NCBI GenBank assembly: GCA_029932915.1
Contig: JAOZPE010000004.1
Span: forward strand, 71,873-129,707
Source of the DNA: Candidatus Krumholzibacteriia bacterium
GTDB lineage: Bacteria; Krumholzibacteriota; Krumholzibacteriia; JAJRXK01
Length of the DNA stretch: 57,835 nucleotides
Direction of reading: 5' to 3'
Shown here: piece after piece, positions 1 through 8,073 of the stretch
How the letters are laid out: each line of letters begins with the position of its first letter
How positions within the stretch are numbered: the first letter of the stretch is position 1
Notes under the pieces: generated by a model
What the model was told of the DNA's origin: nothing
Databases searched by the model: none
What the model saw: only the letters and a program-made list of their open reading frames with translations
Translations under genes and position numbers: made by a program

Positions 1-147
1 TGGAGCCTCCGGAGAGATCCGGTCGACCCGGCCGCGCAGGAAACGGTCGAGCATGGTGTCACCGACCACCGCCACCTTCACCGGGGCAAGGGCGTCGAGA
101 CTGCGCAGACCTTCCTGATAGATATGGGAATCGAGGGGACCAAGCAT
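1..147 (-). CDS. hldE: D-glycero-beta-D-manno-heptose-7-phosphate kinase, 5' end only
   Basis: Only the first 49 codons are in the window; the gene runs off the left edge. The translation reads MLGPLDSHIYQEG..., then VAVVGDTMLDRF at residues 25-36 and RVDRISPEAP at 40-49. This is the N-terminal signature of the PfkB-family heptose kinase RfaE/HldE (VVGDxMLDRY...RISPEAP). The enzyme phosphorylates heptose-7-phosphate to the 1,7-bisphosphate in ADP-heptose synthesis for the LPS inner core, in the cytosol. The ATG at 147 is chosen because it gives the usual short leader before the GD motif; no strong ribosome binding site is seen. Whether the protein is the bifunctional HldE or the separate kinase (RfaE1/HldA) cannot be told from this fragment. 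It is divergent from the DUF3467 gene. Confidence 0.85.
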   Translation of the reverse strand, partial: MLGPLDSHIYQEGLRSLDALAPVKVAVVGDTMLDRFLRGRVDRISPEAP

Positions 148-256
148 GCTTTCGACCGCGGTGTGTGGAATCGGGGAAAACGGGCCGCCGCCGGACGGAG
201 GCGCTGTCCTGCACAATAGGCGGCCGGTGACAGTGTGTCAACGAAGCCCCCTGCTC

Positions 257-285
257 TTGACCCTTCGCTCCGACGGGGCTAGCTT
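257..285 (+). promoter_or_regulatory. Putative sigma-70-type promoter for the DUF3467 gene
   Basis: TTGACC (257-262) and TAGCTT (280-285) are separated by 17 bp and lie about 30 bp before the plus-strand start codon. The -35 match is good and the -10 is partial. It lies in the 169-bp divergent gap between hldE and the DUF3467 gene. Confidence 0.45.
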
Positions 286-316
286 GCCGCCATAGCCCGC
301 ACCAAGGGAGCCGGAA

Positions 317-643
317 ATGACACAACAGGGTCCGCAGATCAAGGTGGACATCGACCCCAAGGAGGTCGAGGGCACCTATTCCAACCTGGCCTTCTGCCAC
401 CTCAGTCCCAGTGAGTTCATCCTGGACTTCGCGCGCCTGATGCCCGGGCCACCGCAGGCCAAGGTCCATGCCCGTATCATTCTCACTCCCCAGGCCGCCA
501 AGGCGGTCTCGCGCCTCCTGGAGGAGAACGTCCGCCGCTACGAGAAGCAGCACGGCGAGATCCATCTGCCCGGAGGCGGCTCCTCCAATCCCATCGGCTT
601 CGCGGCCGGCGCAGCGGAGAGCCCCGAGGAGAACCGTCCGTAG
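317..643 (+). CDS. DUF3467 family protein
   Basis: A 108-residue soluble protein and the only plus-strand gene in the window. It opens MTQQGPQIKVDIDPKEVEGTY, continues with SNLAFCHLSPSEFILDFARLMPG, and has an LTPQAAKAVSRLLEENVRRYE helix at residues 55-76. This layout is typical of DUF3467: a beta-hairpin, the xSNxxxxxxSxxEFxxDF core and a C-terminal helix. The biochemical function is unknown. A GGGAG ribosome binding site sits 7 nt before the ATG. The C-terminal 25 residues (Gly/Ser/Pro/Ala-rich) look disordered. It is convergent with lpxL. Confidence 0.8.
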   Translation: MTQQGPQIKVDIDPKEVEGTYSNLAFCHLSPSEFILDFARLMPGPPQAKVHARIILTPQAAKAVSRLLEENVRRYEKQHGEIHLPGGGSSNPIGFAAGAAESPEENRP

Positions 644-658
644 GCGAGCCGCATGATC

Positions 659-681
659 GGTGGGGCTTCCCCCTCCCCACC
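659..681. terminator. Hairpin between convergent genes
   Basis: GGTGGGG (659-665) pairs with CCCCACC (675-681) across a 9-nt C/T-rich loop. It lies between the DUF3467 stop and the converging lpxL stop. No T-run follows on either strand, so it is at best a weak bidirectional terminator. Confidence 0.4.
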
Positions 682-751
682 ACCGGACCGGACCATCCAG
701 ACGGCGCCACCGGCAGACCATCCAGGCCGGCCCACTTCCACTCCCAGCGGC

Positions 752-1708
752 TCAGCCGGCCGCCTCCACGTCGCCTTCGGTCGAGCGTCCGCGCCGGGCG
801 ACGTCCTCCGGGCGGGTCTTCCACCGCCGGTGCACCCAGTAGTAGTTCTCCGGGTAGCGGCGCACCCAGCGCTCGAGGTCGTCGGTGAAGAGCTGGGTGA
901 GACGCCGCACCTCCTCCTCTTCCGGCGCTTCGGGGTGGGGGTAGATGGCAGGCATCATCTGGCCCACGTGACGCCCGTCAGGCAGACGCCGCACATAGCC
1001 CTGGATGATGGGCACGTTCGCCTTCCACGCGAAGAAGGCCGGGCCCTTGAAGGTGGAGGCCGGCCGGCCCATGAAGTCGACGAAGACTCCGTGACGACCG
1101 GCGTCCTGGTCGGGAAGGATGCCCACCAGGTGCCCGTTCTGCAGGGCGCGCAACACGCCGCGCGCCACCAGGGGCCCCTGTTTGACGATCTCGATGCCGC
1201 CCATCGCCCGCAGGCGGTTCTGCATGCGCGAGGCCAGGGGATTCGACTGCTCCTTCACCAGGAAGGTGGTCGGATACCCGTTGGCCACGAAAGCCGCCCC
1301 GAAGAGTTCCCAGTTGCCGAAGTGTCCGGTGACGAGGATCACCCCCCTCCCGTCCACCTCCAGTGCCCGGTCGAGGTGCTCGAGTCCGAGGATCTCCACC
1401 TCCTCGAGCAGTTCCTTGCGGCCCATGCGCGAGAGCGAGGCGAACTCGAGCATGGTTCCCCCGAGCTGGGCGTAGGAACGCCGGGCCAGTTCGACCAGCT
1501 CCTTCTCGCTCTTCTCGCCGCCGAACACGAAGCGCAGGTTGTCCAGGGCGACGCGCCGGCGCACCCGCAGCACGTCGAAGACGAAACGCCCCACTGCCTC
1601 ACCCACCTTCACGAAGAGACGGCGGGGCAGGAAGCGGCCCATCAGATAGAGCAGGTAGAGCCCCACGTACTCCAGGCGATGCTTCCAGGTGGGTCGCTTC
1701 TCGCTCAT
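752..1708 (-). CDS. lpxL: Lipid A biosynthesis acyltransferase (LpxL/HtrB family)
   Basis: A 318-residue member of the lysophospholipid/lipid A acyltransferase family, which transfers a secondary acyl chain onto Kdo-lipid A at the inner face of the cytoplasmic membrane. The HX4E catalytic motif is visible as GHFGNWE (His129, Glu134). Downstream are the usual substrate-side blocks GILPDQDAGRHGVFVDFMGRPA and GPAFFAWKANVPIIQGYV. An N-terminal hydrophobic segment (LYLLYLMGRFL, residues 17-27) is the probable membrane anchor. The length matches the family (about 300 residues). Together with the heptose kinase it shows that the cell makes LPS. Whether it adds laurate, myristate or another acyl chain cannot be read from sequence. 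Confidence 0.88.
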   Translation of the reverse strand: MSEKRPTWKHRLEYVGLYLLYLMGRFLPRRLFVKVGEAVGRFVFDVLRVRRRVALDNLRFVFGGEKSEKELVELARRSYAQLGGTMLEFASLSRMGRKELLEEVEILGLEHLDRALEVDGRGVILVTGHFGNWELFGAAFVANGYPTTFLVKEQSNPLASRMQNRLRAMGGIEIVKQGPLVARGVLRALQNGHLVGILPDQDAGRHGVFVDFMGRPASTFKGPAFFAWKANVPIIQGYVRRLPDGRHVGQMMPAIYPHPEAPEEEEVRRLTQLFTDDLERWVRRYPENYYWVHRRWKTRPEDVARRGRSTEGDVEAAG

Positions 1709-1756
1709 CGTCTCTCTTCTCTGGTCCGGGACGAACGCCCCCGGCAGGAGGGCGCC

Positions 1757-2818
1757 TCACACACTAGGGTCCGGCGGCGGCGGGGAGCAAGCGGGGAATC
1801 CGCTGGATTCCGACTCGAGCGCCACGTAACGTCCCCCTTCGACCCGGCGCACCCGCCCCTCCAGTTGCAACTGGGCCAACTCGGCCAGCACCCTTCCCAG
1901 CTCCATTCCCTGCAGACGTGCGATCTCCGCCGGCCGCCGAGGCCGGTCCAGGCCCAGCGGCGCCCGCTCCAGGGGAAGCTCATCGAAGCGTCCCAGCTCC
2001 TCCAGCACGTCGCGGGCATCGCGGACCAGCCGGGCCCCGTCCCGCAGGATCTGCAGCGAGCCCCGGTAGCTCTCGTCCTCGACCGCACCGGGGAAGGCGG
2101 CCACCTCCCGGCCCAATTCCTGCGCGAAGTCGACGGTGATGAGCGCCCCACTGCGCCGGCCCGCCTCGACCACCACCACCACACGCGAGAGGGCGGCGAT
2201 GATGCGGTTGCGCGCGACGAAGCACCACGGCCGGGCGCCCTCACCGGGCGGGAATTCCGTGACCACACAACCCTGCCGGGCCACCTCCTCCTGCAGTTCC
2301 TCGTGCCCCGAGGGATAGACCGCGTCGAGACCGGTGCCCAGGACGGCGACGGGCCGGCCTCCGGCCTCCAGGCATCCCTCGTGCACCGCGGCGTCCACCC
2401 CTCGAGCCAGGCCGGAGATCACCGGGATCCCCGAACGGGCCAGGTTCGAGCCCAGGCGCCGGGCGCGGTCCAATGCCGCCTGCGACGCCCGGCGTGCACC
2501 CACCACCGCAATGGCATCCTCCACTGCCAGCCAACGCACCTCACCCCGTGCGAAGAGCACCGGAGGGGGCTGTTGCAACTGGAGGAGGCGCCGCGGATAG
2601 GCGACCTCGACCGGAGTGAGGATGAGCCCACCCAGGGCATCGACCCTCTTGCGTACCGCATCGATCCATCGCTGGCGCCAGGCGCGCGTGCCCCGCTTCG
2701 ACCAGGCGCGCCGGGCCCGCTCCGTCGGCGGCCGTCCCGAGAGCCTTCCCTCGATGAACGCCTTCCACTGCGAAGAGGGCAACAGACAGCCCTCCAGCCA
2801 TTCATCCAACGGCTCCAT
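1757..2818 (-). CDS. dprA: DNA-processing protein DprA
   Basis: About 353 residues. DprA loads RecA onto incoming single-stranded DNA during natural transformation. The Rossmann-like DprA fold is clear: IAVVGARRAS, the GIPVISGLARGVDAAVHEGCL block, GGRPVAVLGTGLDAVYP, a basic/FP-rich stretch FPPGEGARPWCFVARNRIIAALS and SGALITVDFAQELGREVAAFPG. A C-terminal winged-helix-like segment follows. The ATG at 2818 is preferred over an in-frame TTG at 2854 because GAGGGG sits 6 nt upstream of it. Together with comEA and the type IV pilus genes it suggests DNA-uptake competence, which is an inference. Confidence 0.92.
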   Translation of the reverse strand: MEPLDEWLEGCLLPSSQWKAFIEGRLSGRPPTERARRAWSKRGTRAWRQRWIDAVRKRVDALGGLILTPVEVAYPRRLLQLQQPPPVLFARGEVRWLAVEDAIAVVGARRASQAALDRARRLGSNLARSGIPVISGLARGVDAAVHEGCLEAGGRPVAVLGTGLDAVYPSGHEELQEEVARQGCVVTEFPPGEGARPWCFVARNRIIAALSRVVVVVEAGRRSGALITVDFAQELGREVAAFPGAVEDESYRGSLQILRDGARLVRDARDVLEELGRFDELPLERAPLGLDRPRRPAEIARLQGMELGRVLAELAQLQLEGRVRRVEGGRYVALESESSGFPACSPPPPDPSV

Positions 2819-2872
2819 GGCCGTCCCCTCACCGGGAGGCGTGTCTTCTTCCAATGGGAGAGCCGGAAGCGA

Positions 2873-3856
2873 TCACTCCGCCTCGGCCAGGATCCTTCCG
2901 AGCGCCCGCCGCAGGAGATCCATGCCCCGGCCGGTCACCGCCGACAGCGGGATGATCTCCTCGGCCTCGACGCCCTTCAGTTCGGGCAGTGCCTCGCCAT
3001 CGGCGAGCAGGTCGATCTTGCTCAAGCACACGATACGGGGAAGCGACAGGAGGGTCGTCCCGTAGCGCGACAGCTCCGAGAGAAGGGTGTCCAGATGCTC
3101 CTGGGGCCGGTCGGCCACGTCGAGCAGGAAGACCAGGACCCGGGTGCGCTCCAGGTGACGGAGGAAGGCATGGCCCAGTCCCTTCCCCTCGCTCGCCCCC
3201 TCGATGAGACCGGGCACGTCGGCCATGGTGCACGAGCGATAGCCCCCGAGATCGACGATCCCCAGATTGGGCACCAGGGTGGTGAAGGGATAGTCGGCGA
3301 CCTTCGGGCGCGCACTGGACAGCACCGACAGCAGGGTGCTCTTGCCGGCGTTGGGGAAGCCCACCAGCCCCACGTCGGCCAGGAGCTTCAACTCCAGGCG
3401 CAGACGCCGTTCCTCTCCGGGCATCCCGCGGTCCGCCTGCCGGGGCGCCCGGTTCGTCGGGCTGGCGAAGCGCACGTTGCCCCGTCCTCCCTTGCCTCCG
3501 GCGGCGACCACCAGGGTCTGCCCCTCCTCGACCAGGTCACCCAGCAATTCGCCGGTCTCGTCGTCGTACACCAGGGTGCCTCGCGGCACCTCGATCACGA
3601 GGTCCTTGCCCGAGGCCCCGTTGCGCCGTTGGCCCTCGCCCGGCCGTCCCGGCCGGGCCTTGTACTTCCGGCGATAACGGAAGTCGAGCAGGGTCTGCAC
3701 GTTGCCCGCGGCCCGCAACACGATCGACCCACCGCGCCCGCCGTCACCCCCGTCGGGACCGCCCTTGGGCACATAGGGCTCCCGCCGGAAGGAGACACAT
3801 CCGGGCCCGCCGTGGCCTGCGGCCACCTCGATTCGTACCTGGTCGACGAAAGGCAT
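2873..3856 (-). CDS. obg: Obg/CgtA family GTPase
   Basis: 327 residues. Obg is a ribosome-associated GTPase involved in 50S assembly and stress signalling. The glycine-rich Obg fold occupies residues 1 to about 157 ([41 protein letters not shown]). The G domain follows: GFPNAGKST (G1), DVPGL (G3), SKIDLL (G4), SAVTGRG (G5). The protein ends right after the G domain, so the variable C-terminal OCT/TGS extension is absent. The ATG at 3856 is chosen because MPFVDQVRI is the conserved N-terminus; upstream sequence in the same frame does not look like Obg. Confidence 0.95.
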   Translation of the reverse strand: MPFVDQVRIEVAAGHGGPGCVSFRREPYVPKGGPDGGDGGRGGSIVLRAAGNVQTLLDFRYRRKYKARPGRPGEGQRRNGASGKDLVIEVPRGTLVYDDETGELLGDLVEEGQTLVVAAGGKGGRGNVRFASPTNRAPRQADRGMPGEERRLRLELKLLADVGLVGFPNAGKSTLLSVLSSARPKVADYPFTTLVPNLGIVDLGGYRSCTMADVPGLIEGASEGKGLGHAFLRHLERTRVLVFLLDVADRPQEHLDTLLSELSRYGTTLLSLPRIVCLSKIDLLADGEALPELKGVEAEEIIPLSAVTGRGMDLLRRALGRILAEAE

Positions 3857-3879
3857 GACACCCAAGGGGGAAGCGGGGA

Positions 3880-5064
3880 CTACAGCTGGGCGAACGCCTC
3901 GTCCAGCCGCTGGAAGGCCTCGTCCAACACCGCATCGGAGGCGGCGAAACTCAGCCGGAGATGTCCCGAAGCGCCGAAGGCCTCTCCCGGGACCACTGCC
4001 AGATGATGACGTTCCAGGAGCCATTCCGCCAGTGCCTTCGAATCGTCCATCGCCGAGCTGCCTGCGATCAGCTCCTTCACGTCCAAGAAGAGATAGAAGG
4101 CGCCCTCCGGGTCGAAGAGGGAGGTGCCGGGCAGGGTCCGTGCCTGCGGCACGACCCGCTTCCGGCGCCGGCGGAAGACCTCGACCAGACCCTCGACGAG
4201 GTCACGCCGGCCCAGGGCGGTGATCGCGGTCTGCTGGCAGGTGGCGGCGATGTGACTGGTGGTGTGACCCTGCAGACGGATCATCGCCTGGGTCCACCAC
4301 GTCGGGGCGATGGAGAAGCCGATCCGCCATCCGGTCATCGCGAAGCCCTTGGACAGCCCGGTCACCACGCAGCAGCGCTCACGCAGTTCGGGACGGACGT
4401 GGAGGGGGCTGACATGACCCTCGGGGCCGTAGACGATGTCCTCGTAGATCTCGTCGCTGATGAGCACCGCACCGCTCTGGAGGATGAGGTCGGCGAGACG
4501 GGCCATCTCCTCGCGGTCGTAGGCGGCGCCGGTGGGATTGCTGGGTGAGTTGAGGATGACCGCTTTCACCCCATCGTCGAGCGCTGCCTTCAGCGCGTCC
4601 AGATCGGGCCGGAAACGATTCTCGGCCGGGCATGGCACGATCACCGGCTCCAGATCGAGGGCGTGCGCCTGCTCCAGATACGACACCCAGTAGGGCTGCA
4701 GGATCGCCACCTTGTCGCCGGCGTCGGTCACCGTGGCCAGGGCCTGATAGAGCGCCTGCTTGCCCCCCTGGGTGGCCATGGTCATCGAGGGATCGACCTC
4801 GACCCCCAGACGCTCCGTGTACACCCGGGCGATGGCCTCCCGCAGGGGCATGACCCCGGCCGTGGGGGTATAGCCGAAATGCCCCTCGTCCAGCGCCCGG
4901 TGGGCGGCCTCCACCACCGGCGCGGGGGTGGGCAGATCGGGCTCGCCCAGGCTGAGGTCGAGGATGGGCTCACCACGGGCCTTCAATTCCTTGGCCTTGG
5001 TGCTCAGGGCGAAGGTCGCACTGGGTTGGATCGCTTGGGCCCGTCGGCTCAGAAAGTCGGTCAT
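3880..5064 (-). CDS. aspC: Pyridoxal-phosphate aminotransferase, class I (aspartate aminotransferase-like)
   Basis: 394 residues. Cytosolic fold-type I aminotransferase, probably converting aspartate and 2-oxoglutarate to oxaloacetate and glutamate. Visible landmarks are [13 protein letters not shown] near the N-terminus, the [13 protein letters not shown] block, [11 protein letters not shown], and the PLP-lysine motif [15 protein letters not shown]. Substrate preference (aspartate versus aromatic or prephenate) cannot be fixed by eye. The start at 5064 has GGACGAGAGAAG just upstream. The next gene upstream is coaD, 43 bp away, so it may be cotranscribed with coaD-rsmD-aroK-aroC. Confidence 0.88.
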   Translation of the reverse strand: MTDFLSRRAQAIQPSATFALSTKAKELKARGEPILDLSLGEPDLPTPAPVVEAAHRALDEGHFGYTPTAGVMPLREAIARVYTERLGVEVDPSMTMATQGGKQALYQALATVTDAGDKVAILQPYWVSYLEQAHALDLEPVIVPCPAENRFRPDLDALKAALDDGVKAVILNSPSNPTGAAYDREEMARLADLILQSGAVLISDEIYEDIVYGPEGHVSPLHVRPELRERCCVVTGLSKGFAMTGWRIGFSIAPTWWTQAMIRLQGHTTSHIAATCQQTAITALGRRDLVEGLVEVFRRRRKRVVPQARTLPGTSLFDPEGAFYLFLDVKELIAGSSAMDDSKALAEWLLERHHLAVVPGEAFGASGHLRLSFAASDAVLDEAFQRLDEAFAQL

Positions 5065-5107
5065 GCTTCTCTCGTCCTTGATTGGAGCTGAGTGCCGTTC
5101 CCCACCG

Positions 5108-5611
5108 TCATCCCCGGGGAGGACTTCCATCGGCCGTCTTCCTTCGTTCATCCATGCGTCTCTCGACGGCCGGCGGAACGAGCTGCGAGACATCGCCGCC
5201 GTGGGCATGGATCTCCCGCACCAGCGTCGCACTCACACTGAGGAACTCGGCGCTGGGCATCAGGAACAACACCTCGAAGCTGGAACATAGCCGCCGGTTC
5301 ATCAAGGCCATCATGTATTCGTACTCGAAATCCTGGAAGAGCCTCACCCCACGCACCACCACGTCCACCTTCTGGCGCTCGAACTCGTGTGCCAGCAGGC
5401 CGCGGAAGGCGATGACTTCGACTCCTTCTCGATCGGCCACCACCTCACGGAACATCTCCACCCTCTCCTCCAGGGTGAACATCGTTCCCTTCTCCGTCGA
5501 CGAGGCCACCGCGACGATCACCCGATCGAAGAGGCTGCAGGCCCGGTCGAGGAGATCGAGATGACCCAGGGTGAGGGGGTCGAAGGTGCCCGGGTACAGT
5601 GCAGTCTTCAT
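5108..5611 (-). CDS. coaD: Pantetheine-phosphate adenylyltransferase
   Basis: 167 residues, normal for CoaD. It adenylylates 4'-phosphopantetheine to dephospho-CoA, the penultimate step of CoA synthesis. The nucleotidyltransferase motif TFDPLTLGH is at residues 9-17. GVRLFQDFEYEYMMALMNR and the late SVSATLVREI block (family ISSxxVRE) are both present. The start codon overlaps the rsmD stop in ATGA (5608-5611), so the two are probably translationally coupled. The rsmD-coaD order is common in bacteria. Confidence 0.95.
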   Translation of the reverse strand: MKTALYPGTFDPLTLGHLDLLDRACSLFDRVIVAVASSTEKGTMFTLEERVEMFREVVADREGVEVIAFRGLLAHEFERQKVDVVVRGVRLFQDFEYEYMMALMNRRLCSSFEVLFLMPSAEFLSVSATLVREIHAHGGDVSQLVPPAVERRMDERRKTADGSPPRG

Positions 5612-6183
5612 GGCTTTGCCCTTTCCAGGATACTGAAGGCCGAGTGCCCGTGGCGCCGGGTGACCACCCGCAGCCCTTCCCCCACTTCTTCGAAGGGGGT
5701 CAGACGGGCGGAATGTTCCAGGGCCACCAGGTCGATCATCCCACCGGTGACCAGAGCCCGGGCCGATCCAAGTATAGACTCCAGATCGCCGGAAGCGTAG
5801 GGCGGGTCCATGAGCACGACTTCCACCCTCTCCCCTTCGTCCACCGCACCGTGCTGGAGGCGCCGCAGCCAACGTCCTGCATCCATCCGGCGCAGCATCG
5901 CCTCTTCCTCTCCCACACCCAGCTCCTGCAGGTTCGAGCGGATGATCTTCAGGGCGCCCGGCTCGAACTCGACGAACACCACCCTGCGGGCACCCCGCGA
6001 GAGGGCCTCGATGCCCAGGGCTCCCGAACCCGAGTACAGGTCGGCCACGATCCTGCCCTCGATGCGCCGTCCCAGCGAGGAGAACATCGCCTCCTTGATC
6101 CTCCCGGTGGTCGGGCGCGTGACCGATCCGGCCGGCGTCCTCAGGCGGCGCCCCTTGAAGCGCCCGGCCACAACCCGGATCAT
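5608..6183 (-). CDS. rsmD: 16S rRNA (guanine(966)-N2)-methyltransferase RsmD
   Basis: 191 residues. SAM-dependent methyltransferase acting on G966 of 16S rRNA. It begins MIRVVAGRFKGRRLRTP and has the RPTTGRIKEAMFSSL block, the SAM motif DLYSGSGALGIEALSRGA, and the catalytic VLMDPPYASG. Length and motif order match the family. It overlaps aroK by 4 bp upstream and coaD by 4 bp downstream. Confidence 0.95.
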   Translation of the reverse strand: MIRVVAGRFKGRRLRTPAGSVTRPTTGRIKEAMFSSLGRRIEGRIVADLYSGSGALGIEALSRGARRVVFVEFEPGALKIIRSNLQELGVGEEEAMLRRMDAGRWLRRLQHGAVDEGERVEVVLMDPPYASGDLESILGSARALVTGGMIDLVALEHSARLTPFEEVGEGLRVVTRRHGHSAFSILERAKP

Positions 6184-6722
6184 CTCGCGCCTCCCGCAGG
6201 GTCCATCTCCATCCGCTCCAACGCATCCTCCACATTGCGGGCCACACGGGAGGGAATCTCCCCGGAGGTCTCTATCCGCAGGTGCGCCGCGGCGGCGTAG
6301 TACCGCCGGCGCGATTCGAAGAGAGCGACGAGTTCCTCGAGCCCGCGATCGGCGGCCAGGGGGCGCTCCTGCCGCTCAGTGGGCGTCAGGCGGGCGAGCA
6401 CGTCCTCCAGTCTCAGATCGAGCCACACCACGGCCGCACGCTCGCGCAGACGCCGCCGGTTCTCCGGCGACAGGACCGTGCCTCCGCCGGTGGCCAGCAC
6501 ACCGGTGTCCTGGCCGAGGACCTCGTCGAGGATCTTGCTCTCCAGCCGACGGAAGCGGGCCTCCCCCAGTTCGCGGAGAAGCTCGGACACCGGCCTGTGT
6601 TCGTGCTTGGCGATCTGTTGGTCGAGGTCGACGAAGGGCAGGCCGAGACGAGCGGCGAGGAGCTGGCCCACCACGGTCTTCCCGGCGCCCATGAATCCCA
6701 CCAGCGCGGTGATCGTCCTCAC
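6180..6722 (-). CDS. aroK: Shikimate kinase
   Basis: 180 residues. Phosphorylates shikimate at the 3-OH in the chorismate pathway. The P-loop is GFMGAGKT (residues 9-16), followed by the shikimate-binding FVDLDQQI, the FRRLESKIL segment and the GGGTVLS motif. It overlaps aroC by 4 bp upstream and rsmD by 4 bp downstream, placing two steps of aromatic amino-acid synthesis in one transcription unit. Confidence 0.95.
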   Translation of the reverse strand: MRTITALVGFMGAGKTVVGQLLAARLGLPFVDLDQQIAKHEHRPVSELLRELGEARFRRLESKILDEVLGQDTGVLATGGGTVLSPENRRRLRERAAVVWLDLRLEDVLARLTPTERQERPLAADRGLEELVALFESRRRYYAAAAHLRIETSGEIPSRVARNVEDALERMEMDPAGGAR

Positions 6723-7906
6723 TTCCGTCCACCCTCCCCGGCCCGCCGCATCCTCTCGTTCAGCTCCTCCCGGTACGCTCCGACCGAATCCTCCAGCCGC
6801 TTCATCGTGTCCGACGAGAAGGCCCGCAGGAAGGCGTCGGTCAGGACCTGCATCACCACCGCCTCGGCGATGACCCCCGCCGCCGGTACCGCGCAGACAT
6901 CACTGCGCTCGAAAGCCGCCTCCATGGGAAGATTCGTCTCCAGGTCGATCGAGCGCAGGGGACGCCGCAAGGTCGACAGGGGCTTCATCGCCCCGCGCAC
7001 CACCAGCGCCTCGCCGTTGGTCATGCCCCCCTCGAGTCCGCCGGCGCGGTTCCCCGTGCGCCGGGGCAGTCCGGAGGGACGGGGCAGGATCTCGTCATGC
7101 ACCCGCGAGCCCCTCCGGCCGGCGTTCTCCAGTGCGGGACCGATCTCCACTCCCTTCACCGCGGGAATGGACAGCAGCGCGAAACCGAGCGCGGCATCCA
7201 GCCGGCGGTCGGGCGCCATGGACGAACCGAGCCCGGGGGGCAAGCCCTCCGCCACCACCTCGAAGACCCCTCCGACCGTGTCCCCGTCCGCCATGGCGGA
7301 CTCGATCTCCCGTCGCATCTCCTCGTAGCCGGCGGCGCAACGCAGGTCGTTCGCCTCCGCCCGCCCGGCGATCTCCTCCGGTGGCACCGCCTGGAGATCG
7401 GCCTTCGCCTGGCCGATCTGGATGACGTGCGAATACACCCGGACCGACAGGGCAGCCAGGAGGGCCCGAAGGATCTCCCCCGCCGCCACCCGGCCCACAC
7501 TCTCCCTTGCGCTGGCTCGCTCGAGCACATCCCGGGCGTCGTGATGGTCGTACTTGAACATCCCCGCCAGGTCCGCGTGCCCGGGACGCGGCCGTGAGAT
7601 CCGCTGCGGGATTCCAGCCTCCGGATCGCCGAAGGCGGAGAGGGTCTGGGCCCACTCGCCGGCCTCATTGTTGGTGACCACCAGGGTGACCGGAGCGCCG
7701 GTGGTGTGCCCGAAACGCACGCCCGAGAGCACCTGAACCTCGTCGGTCTCGAGCCCCTGCCGGGGGCCCCGCCCGTAGCCCACCCTGCGGCGGGCCATGC
7801 CCTGGGCCAGGGCCTCTCGATCGATCCTCAGACCCGAGGGAAGCCCGTCGAGGATGGTGGTGATCTGACGCCCGTGGCTTTCCCCGGCGGTGAGCAGTCG
7901 CAGCAC
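6719..7906 (-). CDS. aroC: Chorismate synthase
   Basis: 395 residues. FMN-dependent enzyme converting EPSP to chorismate. Signature blocks are visible: LTAGESHGRQ at the N-terminus, MARRRVGYGRGPRQGLETDEVQVLSGV, RPGHADLAGMFKYDHHDARDVLERASARES, then GLPRRTGNRAGGLEGGMTNGE. The start is a GTG at 7906 with AGGAGG 4 nt upstream. It is the first gene of the aroC-aroK-rsmD-coaD cluster. The 167-bp gap upstream holds the pilQ terminator. Confidence 0.96.
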   Translation of the reverse strand: MLRLLTAGESHGRQITTILDGLPSGLRIDREALAQGMARRRVGYGRGPRQGLETDEVQVLSGVRFGHTTGAPVTLVVTNNEAGEWAQTLSAFGDPEAGIPQRISRPRPGHADLAGMFKYDHHDARDVLERASARESVGRVAAGEILRALLAALSVRVYSHVIQIGQAKADLQAVPPEEIAGRAEANDLRCAAGYEEMRREIESAMADGDTVGGVFEVVAEGLPPGLGSSMAPDRRLDAALGFALLSIPAVKGVEIGPALENAGRRGSRVHDEILPRPSGLPRRTGNRAGGLEGGMTNGEALVVRGAMKPLSTLRRPLRSIDLETNLPMEAAFERSDVCAVPAAGVIAEAVVMQVLTDAFLRAFSSDTMKRLEDSVGAYREELNERMRRAGEGGRK

Positions 7907-8012
7907 GATTCCTCCTGGGTATGGGAGACGGTGGACGAGCCCCGCCAGGGTAGGCCATGCGATGGGGCCGCGGCAATCCCGGCTTGCAAGAAGGGGCGAT
8001 CGCGGCCACGGA

Positions 8013-8050
8013 CAAAAAGAGGCGCCGGACCGAAGTCCGGCGCCTCTCTT
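8013..8050 (-). terminator. Strong intrinsic terminator after pilQ
   Basis: AGAGGCGCCGGAC (8018-8030) pairs perfectly over 13 bp with GTCCGGCGCCTCT (8035-8047) around a CGAA loop. On the minus strand it is followed by TTTTT. It ends the pilMNOPQ transcript and separates it from aroC. It is the cleanest terminator in the window. Confidence 0.93.
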
Positions 8051-8073
8051 CTCCGGCTCGACCTGGATGGGTC

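Noticed and set aside
653-4006. A 1117-codon open frame on the plus strand
   Set aside because: It lies antisense to lpxL, dprA and obg, whose proteins are clearly recognisable; composition is Arg/Pro/His/Gln-rich and typical of shadow frames in GC-rich DNA.
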